Positions 13,201 to 24,674 of a DNA stretch of 64,000 nucleotides are shown in pieces; the stretch's first letter is position 1, and the number at the start of each line of letters is the position of its first letter. The stretch is from the NCBI RefSeq assembly GCF_949987515.2, contig NC_082694.2:65966080-66030079 (forward strand), given 5' to 3'. The position numbers and the translations under genes are program-made. The notes under the pieces are model-generated. The model was given only the letters and a program-made list of their open reading frames with translations, was not told the origin of the DNA and made no database searches. Origin of the DNA: Delphinus delphis. Lineage: Eukaryota; Chordata; Mammalia; Artiodactyla; Delphinidae.

Positions 13201-13379
13201 CCTCAAGAATCTGTAAACATTTCTCCATTGTCTTGTACCTTCCCCAATGTTGCAGAAGAAAAATCCAATGCTAATCTATTCTCTTGACCTTGTATGCAAC
13301 ATATTCTCTCAAATTGCAAGTTTATATGAGGTGATCTCTCTCCTTGGTTCAGAAATTTCTCTAGAAATGTCCAGATGCG

Positions 13380-13415
13380 TGAATTCCAGGCAAGATTAAT
13401 CTCGCCTGGAATTCA
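13380..13415. repeat. 36-bp near-perfect palindrome
   Basis: Two 18-nt arms meet with no spacer: TGAATTCCAGGCAAGATT and its partner, with one mismatched pair (A at 13392 against C at 13403). Confidence 0.9.
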
Positions 13416-13529
13416 GTGAGCACTTTCGTTCTGAAGACCTGCCTCCTTTTTCTGCTCAGCTGTTTCCCTCCATTTTTTTCTGGGTGTCCTCCTTTATCCT
13501 GTTCTCTCTTCCTGAAGTCCAATTATTTG

Positions 13530-13605
13530 CATGCTAGGTCTTCTAACAAGCTCCCAGATGATGCTGATGTTGCTGGTCCAAGGGTCATACTGAGGAGTTA
13601 GCCAG
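13530..13605. repeat. MER5A-like fragment
   Basis: CAAGCTCCCAGATGATGCTGATGTTGCTGGTCC followed by a degraded 3' end resembles the MER5A terminal region. Short and diverged. Confidence 0.45.
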
Positions 13606-14129
13606 AGGGTGCAGTGTTTAGCTGTGTCTGGGCTCACCTCAGGGGTGCAAGTGTTGGTGGGGTGACAAACTGAGGACAAACTGAGGCCCAGGCTGGACAT
13701 GCTTTGCCCTTCTGGGTGGTGAAGATAGTCCCACAGTTCCCCAGAAATAGCTACAAGTGCTGACCTCTGTACATCTCATCATTCTGAGCTTGGGCACTCT
13801 TCTCTGGAAAGGGCCCAGTGCCTGGGCAACTTGGATGCTTTGCCCAAAACACTTCTGGTTTCCCTCAGACACTTGGGTACTGGCTCAATGGCACCAGCCA
13901 GCTTCTTGAAGGGCGCAGACATTATCCAGGCGCCAGCCCTCCTCACCCAGAGCAGTGAACCAGGAAACACAGATCGGTGACCTCATTCTTGACCACCAGT
14001 CAGGCCATTTTCATCCTTTTTGGGAACGATGATCTTATCTGAGGTTCCCTTTGTAGAGGGAGAACAAGTCTGGTCAGCATTACTGGTGTGGGAAGATGTG
14101 AGTGAGGGTAGAACCAACAAGAGGATCTC

Positions 14130-14365
14130 GTTCAAGCCAGGACTCACTCATTCTTTATGGCCTACTGTGTGCCAGGCACTAACCTCAGTGCTGAACGAAA
14201 AGCTGTCGAGAAACAGTTTCAAACCTGTGATCTCACCTTCACACACTCATCTGATCCCATCCCAGTAGGAGGTAGCTCTTACTCTTACCACCATTTGACA
14301 GATGAGGAAACTGAATCACAGAGAATTAAGTGTCTTATCCAATATCTATTGCTCGGGACAAAAAA
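14130..14365 (-). repeat. MIR SINE fossil
   Basis: CTGTGTGCCAGGCACTAACC, GATGAGGAAACTGAATCACAG and AATTAAGTGTCTTATCC in order: antisense MIR. Confidence 0.75.
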
Positions 14366-15692
14366 ACAAAACCAGGACTGGAGCACGGTTCCACTGACTG
14401 GATACCACCTACTACACTTTGCTATCCAATTAAACCCCACATCCAGATGGGTCTGTCCTTCTAGGATCCTCCTTCAAGGAGCTAGCGTTAGCTTCCCTGA
14501 TGCTTCGGACAGGTTTCACGATCTCACTGTAATAGCATCCCTGTTGGCTCCCAGCCTCACCCTCCTGTGCATCTTACTGCAGTCGGGAAGCAGATCCACA
14601 GCTGGGGCAACACCAGCTCCAGTGCACTGTCATTAAAGACTGCGAGGACATCTTCTTTGTCTTGTCTCCACTGACATCTCTGTCTTGGTCTCCCTCCCTG
14701 CTTCGAAAGTGCATCCTCATCTGTATGCAAAAGCCCAACATCTGGGACATCCGGCTGTGGGCAAGTCTCCCTGTCACCACCGAGCAGATGATGGATTGCA
14801 TCCACCCAGCTTTACTCCAAGCCCGACTATCGGAGGCTTGCCTGAATCTTGTCAAGACTCAGGCCTGAAGCCAGAAGCCCTGTTGCTGATCCAGAGACCA
14901 GCAAACCAACTCCAAAAAGCTGGCTTTGTTATGAATTATCCTCATTTGGCAATGCCCCCGGGTGAACCATTAAGAGTTGAATGCTGAAGATTAAACCACT
15001 CTGTTTTGGAGAGGAGCATCTGGTTCATTTGCACGCTTAGCAGCAACAGTGCCAGCCCGCTTCATGGCGGCTGCTCTGCTGGCAGAGACAGCTGGACGTG
15101 AGGAGAGGAGGGCCAGGGTGAGGCTGTAACTGCTCAGTCCCCGAGCAACCTCACTGTTCGGCCCCTAGGCTTCCGCCCACACTGTCGCCGTCGCATCTGG
15201 GATGCCTTCCCTGCGCCTCGCCACCTGCTGGAATCCTGCCTCCTCTCTCAAGCCTTCAGCTCCCTAAAGGCTCTCCTTCCCCATCACAACACTCTATATC
15301 TCCCATTCTCCTTTGCTACTCAGCATCTGCTCCCCCTACTGCCATTTTGTATACGAGATGTACCCGGAGAGTCTTCAGTGCACCTGAATCTCACAAAGGA
15401 CTTGCCAAAGTGAGGCAGGAGTCAGCCACAAAGTCCAGCTGGAGCCCAAGACTCCTTCCTCCCTGCTGTATTTTCCTTGATTAACTTGATGTGTGACTCA
15501 CCTGTCAGTGGAGGTGACAGTCCGGTCCCCCGTGCGCCAACCTGGGCTGGAATTTTGGTCTGGATAGACTTCCTTGTTGCACTGTGGTGGTTAAGTGGCA
15601 AAGGTGGTGATCTTCTGGCCTGGGTCGGAGGGCCAGCACCTCCCTCCTGCCCCAACTCTACTAAGGCGTATATTCCTCTCTCTCTCCTCCAG
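14366..15692. other. CAPN13: Presumed CAPN13 intron left of W1
   Basis: No repeat or gene was recognised. If upstream exons exist elsewhere this is intronic. No Cys-exon homology was seen; the region ends in the pyrimidine tract and AG serving W1. Confidence 0.45.
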
Positions 15693-15823
15693 TTCTGGCA
15701 GTGTGGCCAGTGGGTGGAAGTGGTGATTGACGATCGCCTACCTGTCCTGAACAATGAGCACTTCGTTAATCCTCGCAACAAACAAGAGTTCTGGCCGAGC
15801 CTGCTGGAGAAAGCCTACGCCAA
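15693..15823 (+). pseudogene. CAPN13: CAPN13 exon W1: protease core, first exon seen
   Basis: Bounded by a polypyrimidine tract with AG at 15691-15692 and a GTAAGG donor. It reads in phase 0 as [18 protein letters not shown]..., then [12 protein letters not shown], ending with two bases of the Lys codon (131 nt, phase 2). This is the PC1 segment just after the catalytic Cys exon; '[11 protein letters not shown]' is the calpain-wide block V-V-(I/V)-D-D-x-L-P. Two codons fewer than recalled human CAPN13 in the variable middle, an in-frame difference. No damage in this exon. Confidence 0.95.
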
Positions 15824-17510
15824 GTAAGGATGAGCCCGTCCCTCTGCCCAGGGCCTGGATGCTGGCCCTGCCTGCCCAGCTACTTGCCCCGACTGACGCT
15901 CCCCACCAGCCGGCGCTAAGACTTTCGGCAGCTCTGCTCCATGCAAGCGATGCCCCTGGGAGCCTCAGAGCCTTTGCCCCCTCGCTGGGCATCCTCTATA
16001 AATAATCACTGTGCGCAAGGCTCAGCTGGAGCCAGAGGAGGGACCCAGAGACACATGGCGAGGGTGGGGCAGGGCAGAGCTGGACAGAAATAGGCACTGA
16101 CAATGGTATTATTGTAAGGGCTGGTGTACGGGCCCCAATAAAATGTAGTATCATGTTCAAAGTCTGCTGAGAGGGGCAGAGGAGAGAGACAGCAGTTCTG
16201 ACTCACAGAGACTCAGCTGGGACTGCACAGAGGAGGTGGCGTTGAGCGAGGCCTTGAAGGATGGGTAGGATTTCAGAAAAGAGAGAGGAGATATGAGGGG
16301 GGGGTGATTTGAGCAGTGACCCGGGCGGGACACTTGGGGACCTGGTGTGGCTGCCGTGAGATTGCATTTATGACTGGGGGGCAGGGCGGGAGCTGTTTAT
16401 TATTATATGGTCCAAACACCATGAGGCAGGGGCTACCTGCTGGTGTTAACAAGCTCGAGGACTTATAAACTCCCCAAGTCACCTGTTCCCCTTAGACAGT
16501 TTGGGTTGCTTTTATTCAACAGCTGTGTATGGCGCATTTAATCATAATCCAGGCACTGTGCTGGGCGCTGGGAGAGACGCTCACGCTGGCTCAGGCGGGC
16601 TGTGCAAGAGTATGCGTGTGTGAGAGGTCGCTGTCCTCAAGACCCACACAAGTGAGGGACACATCAGAGCTGGAAGCCAATGCTGGGAGACAAAAGGTCA
16701 GGGGCCCACACATTTCAGGAGAAAAATGAATAGTGGAGAGTGTCCTGGAATCACGTTCCCCAAAGATCTTCCTAACCAATGCCTCATAATGACAAATGCG
16801 GAAGCCAAGGCTCTGAATAGTGATGTGATGGCAGGTGTAAGCGATTAACCTGAGTCTACTGAGGTTTTCGGTCGTCTGATCAAGTGACATCATTTGGCAA
16901 GACCGAAGACCCCGCCCCATCCAGTCCCGGGCCCTGAGGAGTGGTTACGACCCCGCAGACTACCCCAGTCCTTGTCCTTCTGGAAGCACATCTCAGGGGC
17001 TCTTTTCGTGCATTCTTTCTTTTGAGCCCAGCTTGTGCAAAACTAGAGCTGTTGCTCATTTCCAGCGTCAGGAAGAGCTGGTCGTTAGCATTTGAGAATG
17101 AAGCCCAGAAAACAGGCGAGGTGGATGAAGCCATCCATATGTTTGGGGAGGTTAATTCACTTCTAAGCTACTTATGCAAACACTGCCATTATCTTTCCGG
17201 GGTGGATTCAGTGCTCACCACTCCAGGGCCTCTTTTTTTTTTCCTTATTGAAAGCGGGGAGCGTGGCAGTTCACTTGGAGAATTAGAAAACTCGCAGATG
17301 AAATGATGACTTTGACCCGATTTTTGTTAACAGCTGACCTAAAGCAGTCATTCAGCTTGAAAAGAAATGGGAAACTGGACCCAGAATCCACATTCCACTG
17401 CCTGAAGAAATCTAGTGCAGGAGAAAATGTTTCAAACTCCAAAGCAATTTAAAAGCTTTCCCCTCCATCCAAAGAAGGGGGTTATAGAATGCAGGAGGAA
17501 ATGAAATAGA
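15824..17510. other. CAPN13: CAPN13 intron, left part
   Basis: 16505-16590 resembles an antisense MIR fragment (TTATTCAACAGCTGTG, CAGGCACTGTGCTGGGCGC). The rest has no recognised element. Confidence 0.5.
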
Positions 17511-17514
17511 ATTA

Positions 17515-17680
17515 CAGCACATCAGAGCTAGACGGAGCCTCTGTCAGCATCAAACCCTACCTTCTTTGAAAGATGAGGAAACTGAGGCTCGGGGTGGGGA
17601 GGGGCAGTGAAATGACTTGCCCAAGGTCACACCGTGTTTGAGGCCAAGCTGGGATCAGGTCTGTCCTCCCCAGTCACGTG
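17515..17680 (-). repeat. MIR-like fossil
   Basis: AAAGATGAGGAAACTGAGG, ACTTGCCCAAGGTCACAC and AGCTGGGATCAGG: antisense MIR core. Confidence 0.7.
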
Positions 17681-20273
17681 CTTTTCCATCATTTCTTGAT
17701 ACTGTCAGTCCTAGAGGAAAATGATTTGTCTTTTTGCATCTTTGGAACTCAGTGTCTGGCACAGAGGGACCACAGCGCAAGCATAGAGGACCCACCTGTC
17801 CAGGTGGAGATGGTCCTCTTTCCCTCCAAGGGTGTAGGCAATACCGAGTGAACATGTGGATCCCAAACTTTCAACCATTCTTGCAACTGGGGAGTCAGAA
17901 ATGAATTGGTCAAGTGAGTCAGATGTGGAGGGAAAAAAATCTTTGTTTGCAGGGTTCTTTTCCCCAGAGGTCATAAAATAGGAGAGTGGGAGACAAGGTC
18001 TGGTAAGTTGCCTAGCATCCTTTCTGGAATCTCTGTGGCTCAGAATTATAGCCTTTCAGCATCCTTTCTGTATCCCGATTTGACATCTGAATTCTTCCCC
18101 CTCTCACATCCCTGCCAGGCATGGAGATGTTTCCCCAACATGAGGCGGAAGCCGAGGGGTGAGAAGAAGGCTCTCTCAGAATTCCTGGGTTCAGGTGACA
18201 CGCATAGTGACAGGTGTGGCGAACACAGTGCTGTCCCTCTTTCCCTCCCTTCTATTTCCTGGCAGCAAAGGGAGCTAAGAAGAGTTGACTTGTCCCTGAA
18301 GCATGAGCAGGCTCTGTGAGAGCGTGTTTGTAAAGCAGAGAGGGAGAGCTCGTTGTCGAAACGCCCAGCTGCTGCTGGGACAGGCTTCGTGGGCATCGTG
18401 GAGACACAGCGAGAGAAGGCTGTGGAAGACACCGAGAGGGGGCCGCTGGCCATGGGTCCCTCCCCTTGCGTTGGGTGTCTCTGTGGTGACTGCAGAGAGT
18501 GGGAGGTGCATGACATCAGACCATCAGACGAGGCCCGTAGACACTGAGGCAGTGGCCCTGGAGTGACGGGGCAGAGCCAGCAGCCGCTTTCCTGGTGTGG
18601 CTCCAGGGAAGCTCTATTGGAAGCCAGAAGGGGGGGTGGCAACACGGGAGGTCATGCTGGCGGGCTCTGGAATGGGTTCCAGAACCCTAGTCTTGGTGAT
18701 CGTCCAGCACCCTCAGCAAAGCCCTCTTAATCTAGGACCCAGAGCCAGAAAACGTGGGAAATCAAGTGTGTCAGACGCTGAGACCTACCTAGGCACGATC
18801 GAAGCTTTGCAGTTGACTAAAAACACTGCAGAGATAAGAGTCTAATACCAGACAACTCTGGTCAGAGAGAGGGAGAGACAGAAAGATAAGACTTAGAACC
18901 AGTTTCATAACGAGTTGAGATCCATCTGCCACCTGGTTCCTCTAGAATGGCCCTTGGGTTCTGTGGCCTTTGCTTTCATTAACACAAGACTCTCTAAGCC
19001 GTCCATGGTGTTTGCGCCTGGGACGGTGTCCTGCTGAGAGCGGCTGCTTGATCTGTATTTGCTGAAGTGAGTTTACGTGAATTCTGGGGGACCCCAGGAG
19101 GAGAGAACTGCAGAGGTGGAAGTATGGTGAGAGAGGGGTGTCTGAGGGGCCCCAGAGCTGATCCAGGTGAAGGGCCGAGGACCGAGAGGGGTCTTGTCCG
19201 AGGCCTCGGGCCCAGTAGAGGCAGCAGCAGGGAGGACCTACGCCTGACCCCCACGTGGTTTTGCGTCACCAGAAAGCAAGCAACAGCTGGAGCTTTTCTG
19301 CGGCTACCAACCTGTATGGGGCTTGGCCTCTGCTTCCCCGTCAGGGACAGGAAAGCTTAGGTCCCGGCCGGAGGCCTGAGTGACCAGGTAGTGTGGGAAC
19401 ATGCCCACTGGACTTTGACACCAAGAGGCAGGGTCTCATGCCTGGCCTGACTCAGCTCCATGCTGTTGTGGGTTTGCCCTGCCTATATTTTAGGAGCGCA
19501 TGGGAACCTTTCCAGTTCACCCCATCGACAGAAACTTGAGTTCTCAACACAAATCTGACCTCATGTGGCCCCTGCTTCAGTGGTTCTCCTTGTGAGTGAT
19601 CAATCCTCCCTCTCTCCCGGGAATACCAGTCAGTCCATCATCACCCCCACTCCACCACGCTCTTCCGGCTCCGGAGCCTACCTGATTTGATTCTTCCTCT
19701 CCAGAATGTCCATCCCACTGTCCGGACCTGGATAAAACTCAGTTCAGAGTTGTGACCCCTCTCAGAAGCCTTCCCGGGACCCCCAGTTACTTCCTCTCTG
19801 TTCCAAGGTGATCCACGCGCTCTCACAGCAAATAGACACCCAAGGAAGGCCAAGCAACCCGACGTGTCCTTCTAAGGGGAGAGCATGTGGGTGGTGAGTG
19901 CTGCTGTGGAGGGGTGGACGAGTTTGGCGGTAGAAGCAGGTGAGCATGGACTTGCTGTCCTGATCGTGCTCACAGCAAGCACACCTCCACAACCCAGACC
20001 CTCTCCACGTGCTGTTCACGCTTCACCTGGCAACACAACCGCAAGAGCCCATTCCCCGGAGGAGAAAAGGGGGCCTTGAAAAGCTCAGCCTCCCGCCCGA
20101 GAGGAGAGCTCATGAGAGGGGAGGCCAGCAGTTGGGCTGAGCAGATTGGCTCTTGAATCTGGAGACTGTCTAGTAGGTGACTGGGGGAGAATTGGGAGGA
20201 GGACAAGATAGGGCAATAAGACAGGGCATTTCTCAGGGTGTGGGTCCAGAAGCAGAAACCCCATGGGAGGGTG
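17681..20273. other. CAPN13: CAPN13 intron, mostly unassigned
   Basis: No gene seen. 19560-19850 has an L2-like flavour (CTCAGAAGCCTTCCCGGGAC) at low confidence. The open frame 18046-18645 (-) lacks any recognised domain. Confidence 0.4.
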
Positions 20274-20287
20274 GGAAGAGGCATTTT

Positions 20288-20543
20288 TAAAATATTTATT
20301 ATTTTTTAAATTTATTTGGCTGGGCCGGATCTTAGCTGTGGCACTCAGGATCTTTAGTTGCCACATGCGGAATCTTCATTGCGGCACACGGGATCTCTTA
20401 GTTGCGGCATATGGGATCTTTAGTTGTGGCATGCGGGCTCTTACTTGGAGCATGCGGGATCTAGTTCCCTGACCAGGGATCGAAGCCGGGCCCCCTGCAT
20501 TGGGAGCACGGAGGCTTAACCACTGGACCACCAAGGAAGTCTC
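20288..20543 (-). mobile_element. tRNA-derived SINE with 14-bp target-site duplication
   Basis: Antisense element ending TTAACCACTGGACCACCAAG. Repeated GCGGGATCTTTAGTTG-type units in the body mark an older CHR-type copy. Flanked by GGAAGAGGCATTTT at 20274-20287 and 20544-20557. Confidence 0.92.
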
Positions 20544-20892
20544 GGAAGAGGCATTTTGGAGAACAGGTCTGAGAGTTCTAGGTGGTTTGCTTTGGGGATG
20601 TGTTATGTAAGCCTCACCCTCACCTGTGTTACCTTCAGTGACATCACCTCACTGGTGATTCTGGGGGGAGTGGGTTAGTTCTGAGGATGGGAATGGGGAT
20701 TCTGGGTCAAGCTTCACACAGAGTAAGAATAGAGGCTGCCTATGGCCACAGCGAGCATCACAATTGTTGACTGTGGGCTCTTGGAGGGCAGGAACAGGGT
20801 CTCATCCATCTTTGAACGCTCAGTGCCTAGCAAGGTACCCTGCACACAACCAGTACTTACCACTGTTGTTAAACAGGAAACAGTGGATCCTT

Positions 20893-21626
20893 TTTTTTTT
20901 TTAACATCTTTATTGGAGTATAATTGCTTTACAATGGTGTGTTAGTTTCTGCTTCATAACAAAGTGAATCAGTTATACATATACATATGTTCCCATATCT
21001 CTTCCCTCGTGCGTCTCCCTCCCTCCGACCCTCCCTATCCCACCCCTCTAGGTGGTCACAAAGCACCGAGCTGATCTCCCTGTGCTATGTGGCTGCTTCC
21101 CACTAGCTATCTATTTTATGTTTGGTAGTGTATATATGTCCATGCCACTCTCTCACTTTGTCCCAGCTTACCCTTCCCCCTCCCCGTATCCTCAAGTCTA
21201 TTCTCTAGTAGGTCTGTGTCTTTATTCCCATCTTGCCTCTAGGTTCTTCATGACCATTTTTTTTTTTTTTTTAGATTCCATATATATGTGTTAGCATATG
21301 GTATTTGTTTTTCTCTTTCTGACTTACTTCACTCTGTATGACAGACTCTAGATCCATCCACCTCACTACAAATAGCTCAATTTCGTTTCTTTTTATGGCT
21401 GAGTAATATTCCATTGTATATATCTGCCACATCTTCTTTATCCATTCAACTGTCGATGGACACTTAGGTTGTTTCCATCTCCGGGCTATTGTAAATAGAG
21501 CTGCAGTGAACATTGTGGTACATGACCCTTTTTGAATTATGGTTTTCTCAGGGTATATGCCCAGTAGTGGGATTGCTGGGTTGTATGGTAGTTCTATTTT
21601 TAGTTTTTTAAGGAACCTCCATACTG
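20893..21626 (-). mobile_element. 5'-truncated L1, 0.73 kb, with 15-bp target-site duplication
   Basis: Antisense L1 3' end: poly-T, AACATCTTTATTGGAGTATA, and an ORF2 C-terminal remnant at 21513-21271 (PKCPSTVEWIKKMW, YYSAIKRNE). Flanked by AAACAGTGGATCCTT at 20878-20892 and 21627-21641, a perfect duplication. It ends inside ORF2 at GGAACCTCCATACTG. Confidence 0.96.
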
Positions 21627-21647
21627 AAACAGTGGATCCTTATCATA

Positions 21648-21800
21648 ATAATAGCCAGTCTTTATTAAAGGCTTCCCTTGTGCCAGGCACTATTCTAAGC
21701 CCAGCCCCAGGAGGTTAAATAACTTGTCTAGGTGAAGCAGCTAAGTATCTGGTGAGACTGGGATTCAACCCTGGCCTGCGGCTCCAGCACCTGCATTCCT
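21648..21800 (-). repeat. MIR SINE fossil
   Basis: TTGTGCCAGGCACTATTCTAAG, TAAATAACTTGTCTAGG and GACTGGGATTCAACCC: antisense MIR, directly beside the L1 insertion. Confidence 0.72.
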
Positions 21801-22042
21801 AAGCTCTGTACAATGCTGCCACCTGTGGGGCTCCCCAGGCCCAGGAGACCAGGAGAAGGAAGCGATAATGGTGGCACATCGCTAGATTCTTTATCCAGGA
21901 GAACAGAAGGTGGGCAGGTTGCTGTAGCCCAGGGGTGGTTGGGAAGTCCATTTCCTGGGAAATATGCAGAGGTCCGGGTGCAACCTCCCTTTCTGGGGCA
22001 CCCAAGGCACCACAGGGGTTGATCTGCCTTTATCCCTCCCAG

Positions 22043-22212
22043 GTTTCATGGGTCCTATGTCAACCTGCACCATGGCTACCTCCCTGATGGTGGACCTCAC
22101 AGGAGGGGTGGTCACCAGCATCAGCCTGCGTTCCTCCTCGTCTGACCTGATGACAGTGGTGAAGATGGTAGCCGAGGCAGGCTCCCTGATGACCTGCAGC
22201 ACCCTGGCCGGG
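22043..22212 (+). pseudogene. CAPN13: CAPN13 exon W2: frameshifted protease-core exon
   Basis: Acceptor AG at 22041-22042, donor GTGAGT at 22213. Entered in the phase set by W1, the first part reads (K)FHGSYVNLHHGYL, matching the calpain GSYxxLxxG segment. From about 22090 the homology continues one frame away: VDLTGGVVTSISLRSSSSDL then EAGSLMTCSTLAG. Staying in the entry frame gives TGA at 22143-22145. Length is 170 nt where the flanking phases demand 1 mod 3; recalled human length is 175, so about 5 nt are missing near 22081-22089. Inactivating unless the sequence is wrong here. Confidence 0.93.
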
Positions 22213-22309
22213 GTGAGTAGACCAGGAATCTCGCTGCACCGGTTCGAGCCTTTCCTCGCCCAGGAGTGTTCAGCCACCGGCCCATTCAGGGGAATGGCCA
22301 AGTGACCAT

Positions 22310-22510
22310 CACGGAGCACTGATGCTGTGCTTTACTGACACCACTTCATTTAATCCTCACGATAGCCCTCCATCTGAAATAGGGATCGCAGAATTCACTT
22401 ACAGAAGAAATGGGCTCAGAGAGACTAAGTAAACTGCTTACCGCCACACAGCCAGTGAGTGGCTGGGCAGGGGTTCAGACGCTGTCGTCTGATAGTGAAG
22501 CCTTTGCCTA
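22310..22510 (-). repeat. MIR SINE fossil
   Basis: CACTTCATTTAATCCTCACG, AGAAATGGGCTCAGAGAGAC and CACACAGCCAGTGAGTGGC: antisense MIR in the intron after W2. Confidence 0.78.
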
Positions 22511-23139
22511 GTGCTTCCCTGTGACCGGAAGCAGTGGGGTCCAGAGTGAACAGGGGGCCCTTTGATTCTCACTGGCTTTAAAGGCAGCAGCCCAAAGGCA
22601 GAGTACCCCATTCTGAAAAGCCTGAATGACCCTCCAAATTATTTGAGTCTGTTCTGAGACAGCCAACACCGTATCCCTGAGGACAATTCCTTCACTCTTT
22701 AACCATGTGGGCTTTGAGTCACACACCCCTAGTCTGAAATGCCACCTGAAACCAGAATGCACTTTAAACCCCAATTCCTCATAGCTTGGAGGTGGTAGAT
22801 CTTCCCAACTCCCACAAAATGCCCAGAAGTTATGTCTTGTGTTGTGTCTCATTGATAGCAAGTAATTGGAGAAGCCAGCAGCCCACGTCCTCAGGACTTG
22901 GTGGCCTTCTGTCTGTCATGGGGTGATCTCCTGAGGTGTGAAATGCTGGGTTCTCAAGCACCCTACAGCCTTCAAACTCTGCCTCTCTAGGAAAGAAATC
23001 CAGGAACACGTGCCATTCCAACGTGAGTCAGGGATGCTTTTCGTCTGGCCACAGCCCAGCTGCTGACTGAATGGTGCTTTTCTATCTTTTTGAAGAATGT
23101 GTGAATGTTTAACGCTTGGTCTGCTTTTCTCCTTTGAAG

Positions 23140-23214
23140 CCGACAACTGAGTCCGCGAGGATGGCAAACGGGCTGGTGAGTCGGCATGCCTACACAGGGA
23201 CTGGCGCTGAGCAG
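23140..23214 (+). pseudogene. CAPN13: CAPN13 exon W3: catalytic histidine exon (intact)
   Basis: 75 nt, phase 0 to 0, AG at 23138-23139 and GTAAGG donor. It encodes PTTESARMANGLVSRHAY then TGTGAEQ. The His of 'RHAY' is the calpain catalytic histidine (GHAYS/T in classical calpains). No stop or frameshift. Confidence 0.94.
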
Positions 23215-24487
23215 GTAAGGCTCTCCGTGAACACGGTGCCCCAGGGTTCTTGCTCCCCTACACAGGAGTCGGAATCACTTGCCTCGGTGAGCCCAAGAAG
23301 CTGAAACAAGTAGTGATCACCCTTGCCTCCACCATGTCCAGGCCCATCATGGACAACCTCATTCCCTCTCTTCATCCAGTAGTTCTGGTGCCCAGTATCC
23401 TCATCCCCCAGGGACCCACCAGAAATCTTACTATCCTTGAATGGCCTCAGACAGGCAGAGTGTCTAACTTGGCTGGGGGATTAGCCCAAAAAGAAAGCAG
23501 AATTAACTACCCAATTGACTTTGGAGAAAATTTTGCCCCAAAAGGGTTTTATTTGTTACATACCAACTGAACTGCTCTGACAAAGACACTCGAAAATGCA
23601 GGAGGCTCAAACAAGATCAAGTTCACTTCTCAGCTAGGCAGGTGATTCCAGAGCTGGTAGCTGGCTCTGCCATCTGCAACATGGGGCTTCTATCTGTGAG
23701 CCCAGGGCAGCTGCCTCAGGTGCCCTCATTTCCCAGCCGGGGAGGAGAAAGAGGCCAGGGCCACTTACACATCCCTAAGGAAGGCACGTGTCAGTAAAGG
23801 CACACACCATTTTCTCTCAGATCCAATGAGTCTGGACCTAGTCGTGTGCCACCCTGAGGCCCAACGTTGTCTGGGAAACATACCATCTCGCTGGGCTGCC
23901 CTGTGCCCAGCTAGAACTTTATTCCCATGAATAAGGGGAGGATGGCTACGGGGGACCAGTCTTTCCCCGTGATGCAGCAACCAGCTTTGGGTGGACGAAA
24001 ATGCATATCATCGGTGTGTGCAGTAGCGTTTGGTCTGGAAAACACTACTGAAGTCCAGCCTCCTCGATTCGTAAATGAGAAGCCGACACCCGAGAGGGGA
24101 AGGCCAGGGTGATACAGCTGCTTGAAATGGCTGGGCCCAGACACCACGACTCCTGAGTTCCCATCTATGCTTATCACACAGCCGTGCAGGGACAGCACTT
24201 CCTGGCCTTGTGATGATTTCCCACAAATGTTCCCCCATCTCTGTAGTTCTCACAACTCCTGAGGTCTGATCATGTCTTCTAGGTCATAAGAGACAGTGTC
24301 GCAAACCCCAGGGTCCATTTTTCACAGGTATTTATGGGCCGAGGAACGCAGAGTATCAGCTTCTATTTATGGCCTATTTCTCATATCTGTCTTCCCTCTC
24401 TGCGTGTCAATCTGTCTCTCCTGTCCATTGACCTAAGGCCAGTCACTCCATTGTTTTGTGTTTGGGTGAATGTTCCAATCTGCAAAA
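23215..24487. other. CAPN13: CAPN13 intron W3-W4, first part
   Basis: No repeat or gene recognised apart from non-descript short frames. Confidence 0.4.
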
Positions 24488-24496
24488 CAGAGGCAA

Positions 24497-24664
24497 GGTG
24501 GGAGGGAGACACAAGAGGGAAGAGATATGGGGATATATGTATACGTATAGCTGATTCACTTTGTTATAAAGCAGAAACTAACACACCATTGTAAAGCAAT
24601 TATACTCCAATAAAGATGTTAAAAAACAAAACAAAAAAGCAAGCAAACAAACAAACAAAAAAAC
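24497..24664 (+). mobile_element. Very short L1 3' end, sense orientation
   Basis: GGTGGGAGGGAGACACAAGAG to TATACTCCAATAAAGATGTT and an A-rich tail, the same L1 3' end seen antisense at 4697 and 20893. Flanked by CAGAGGCAA at 24488-24496 and 24665-24673. Confidence 0.9.
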
Positions 24665-24674
24665 CAGAGGCAAA

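Noticed and set aside
1..15692. CAPN13 exons upstream of W1
   Set aside because: No Met start, Cys-exon motif or correct-phase exon was recognised by eye; they are probably left of the window, though a diverged copy cannot be excluded without an alignment.
18046..18645. 199-aa minus-strand open frame
   Set aside because: Intronic, no recognisable domain, composition typical of chance frames in GC-rich DNA.
21964..22305. 113-aa open frame with VDLTGGV
   Set aside because: It is the shifted half of CAPN13 exon W2 plus intron; the upstream homology and splice signals show it is not a separate gene.
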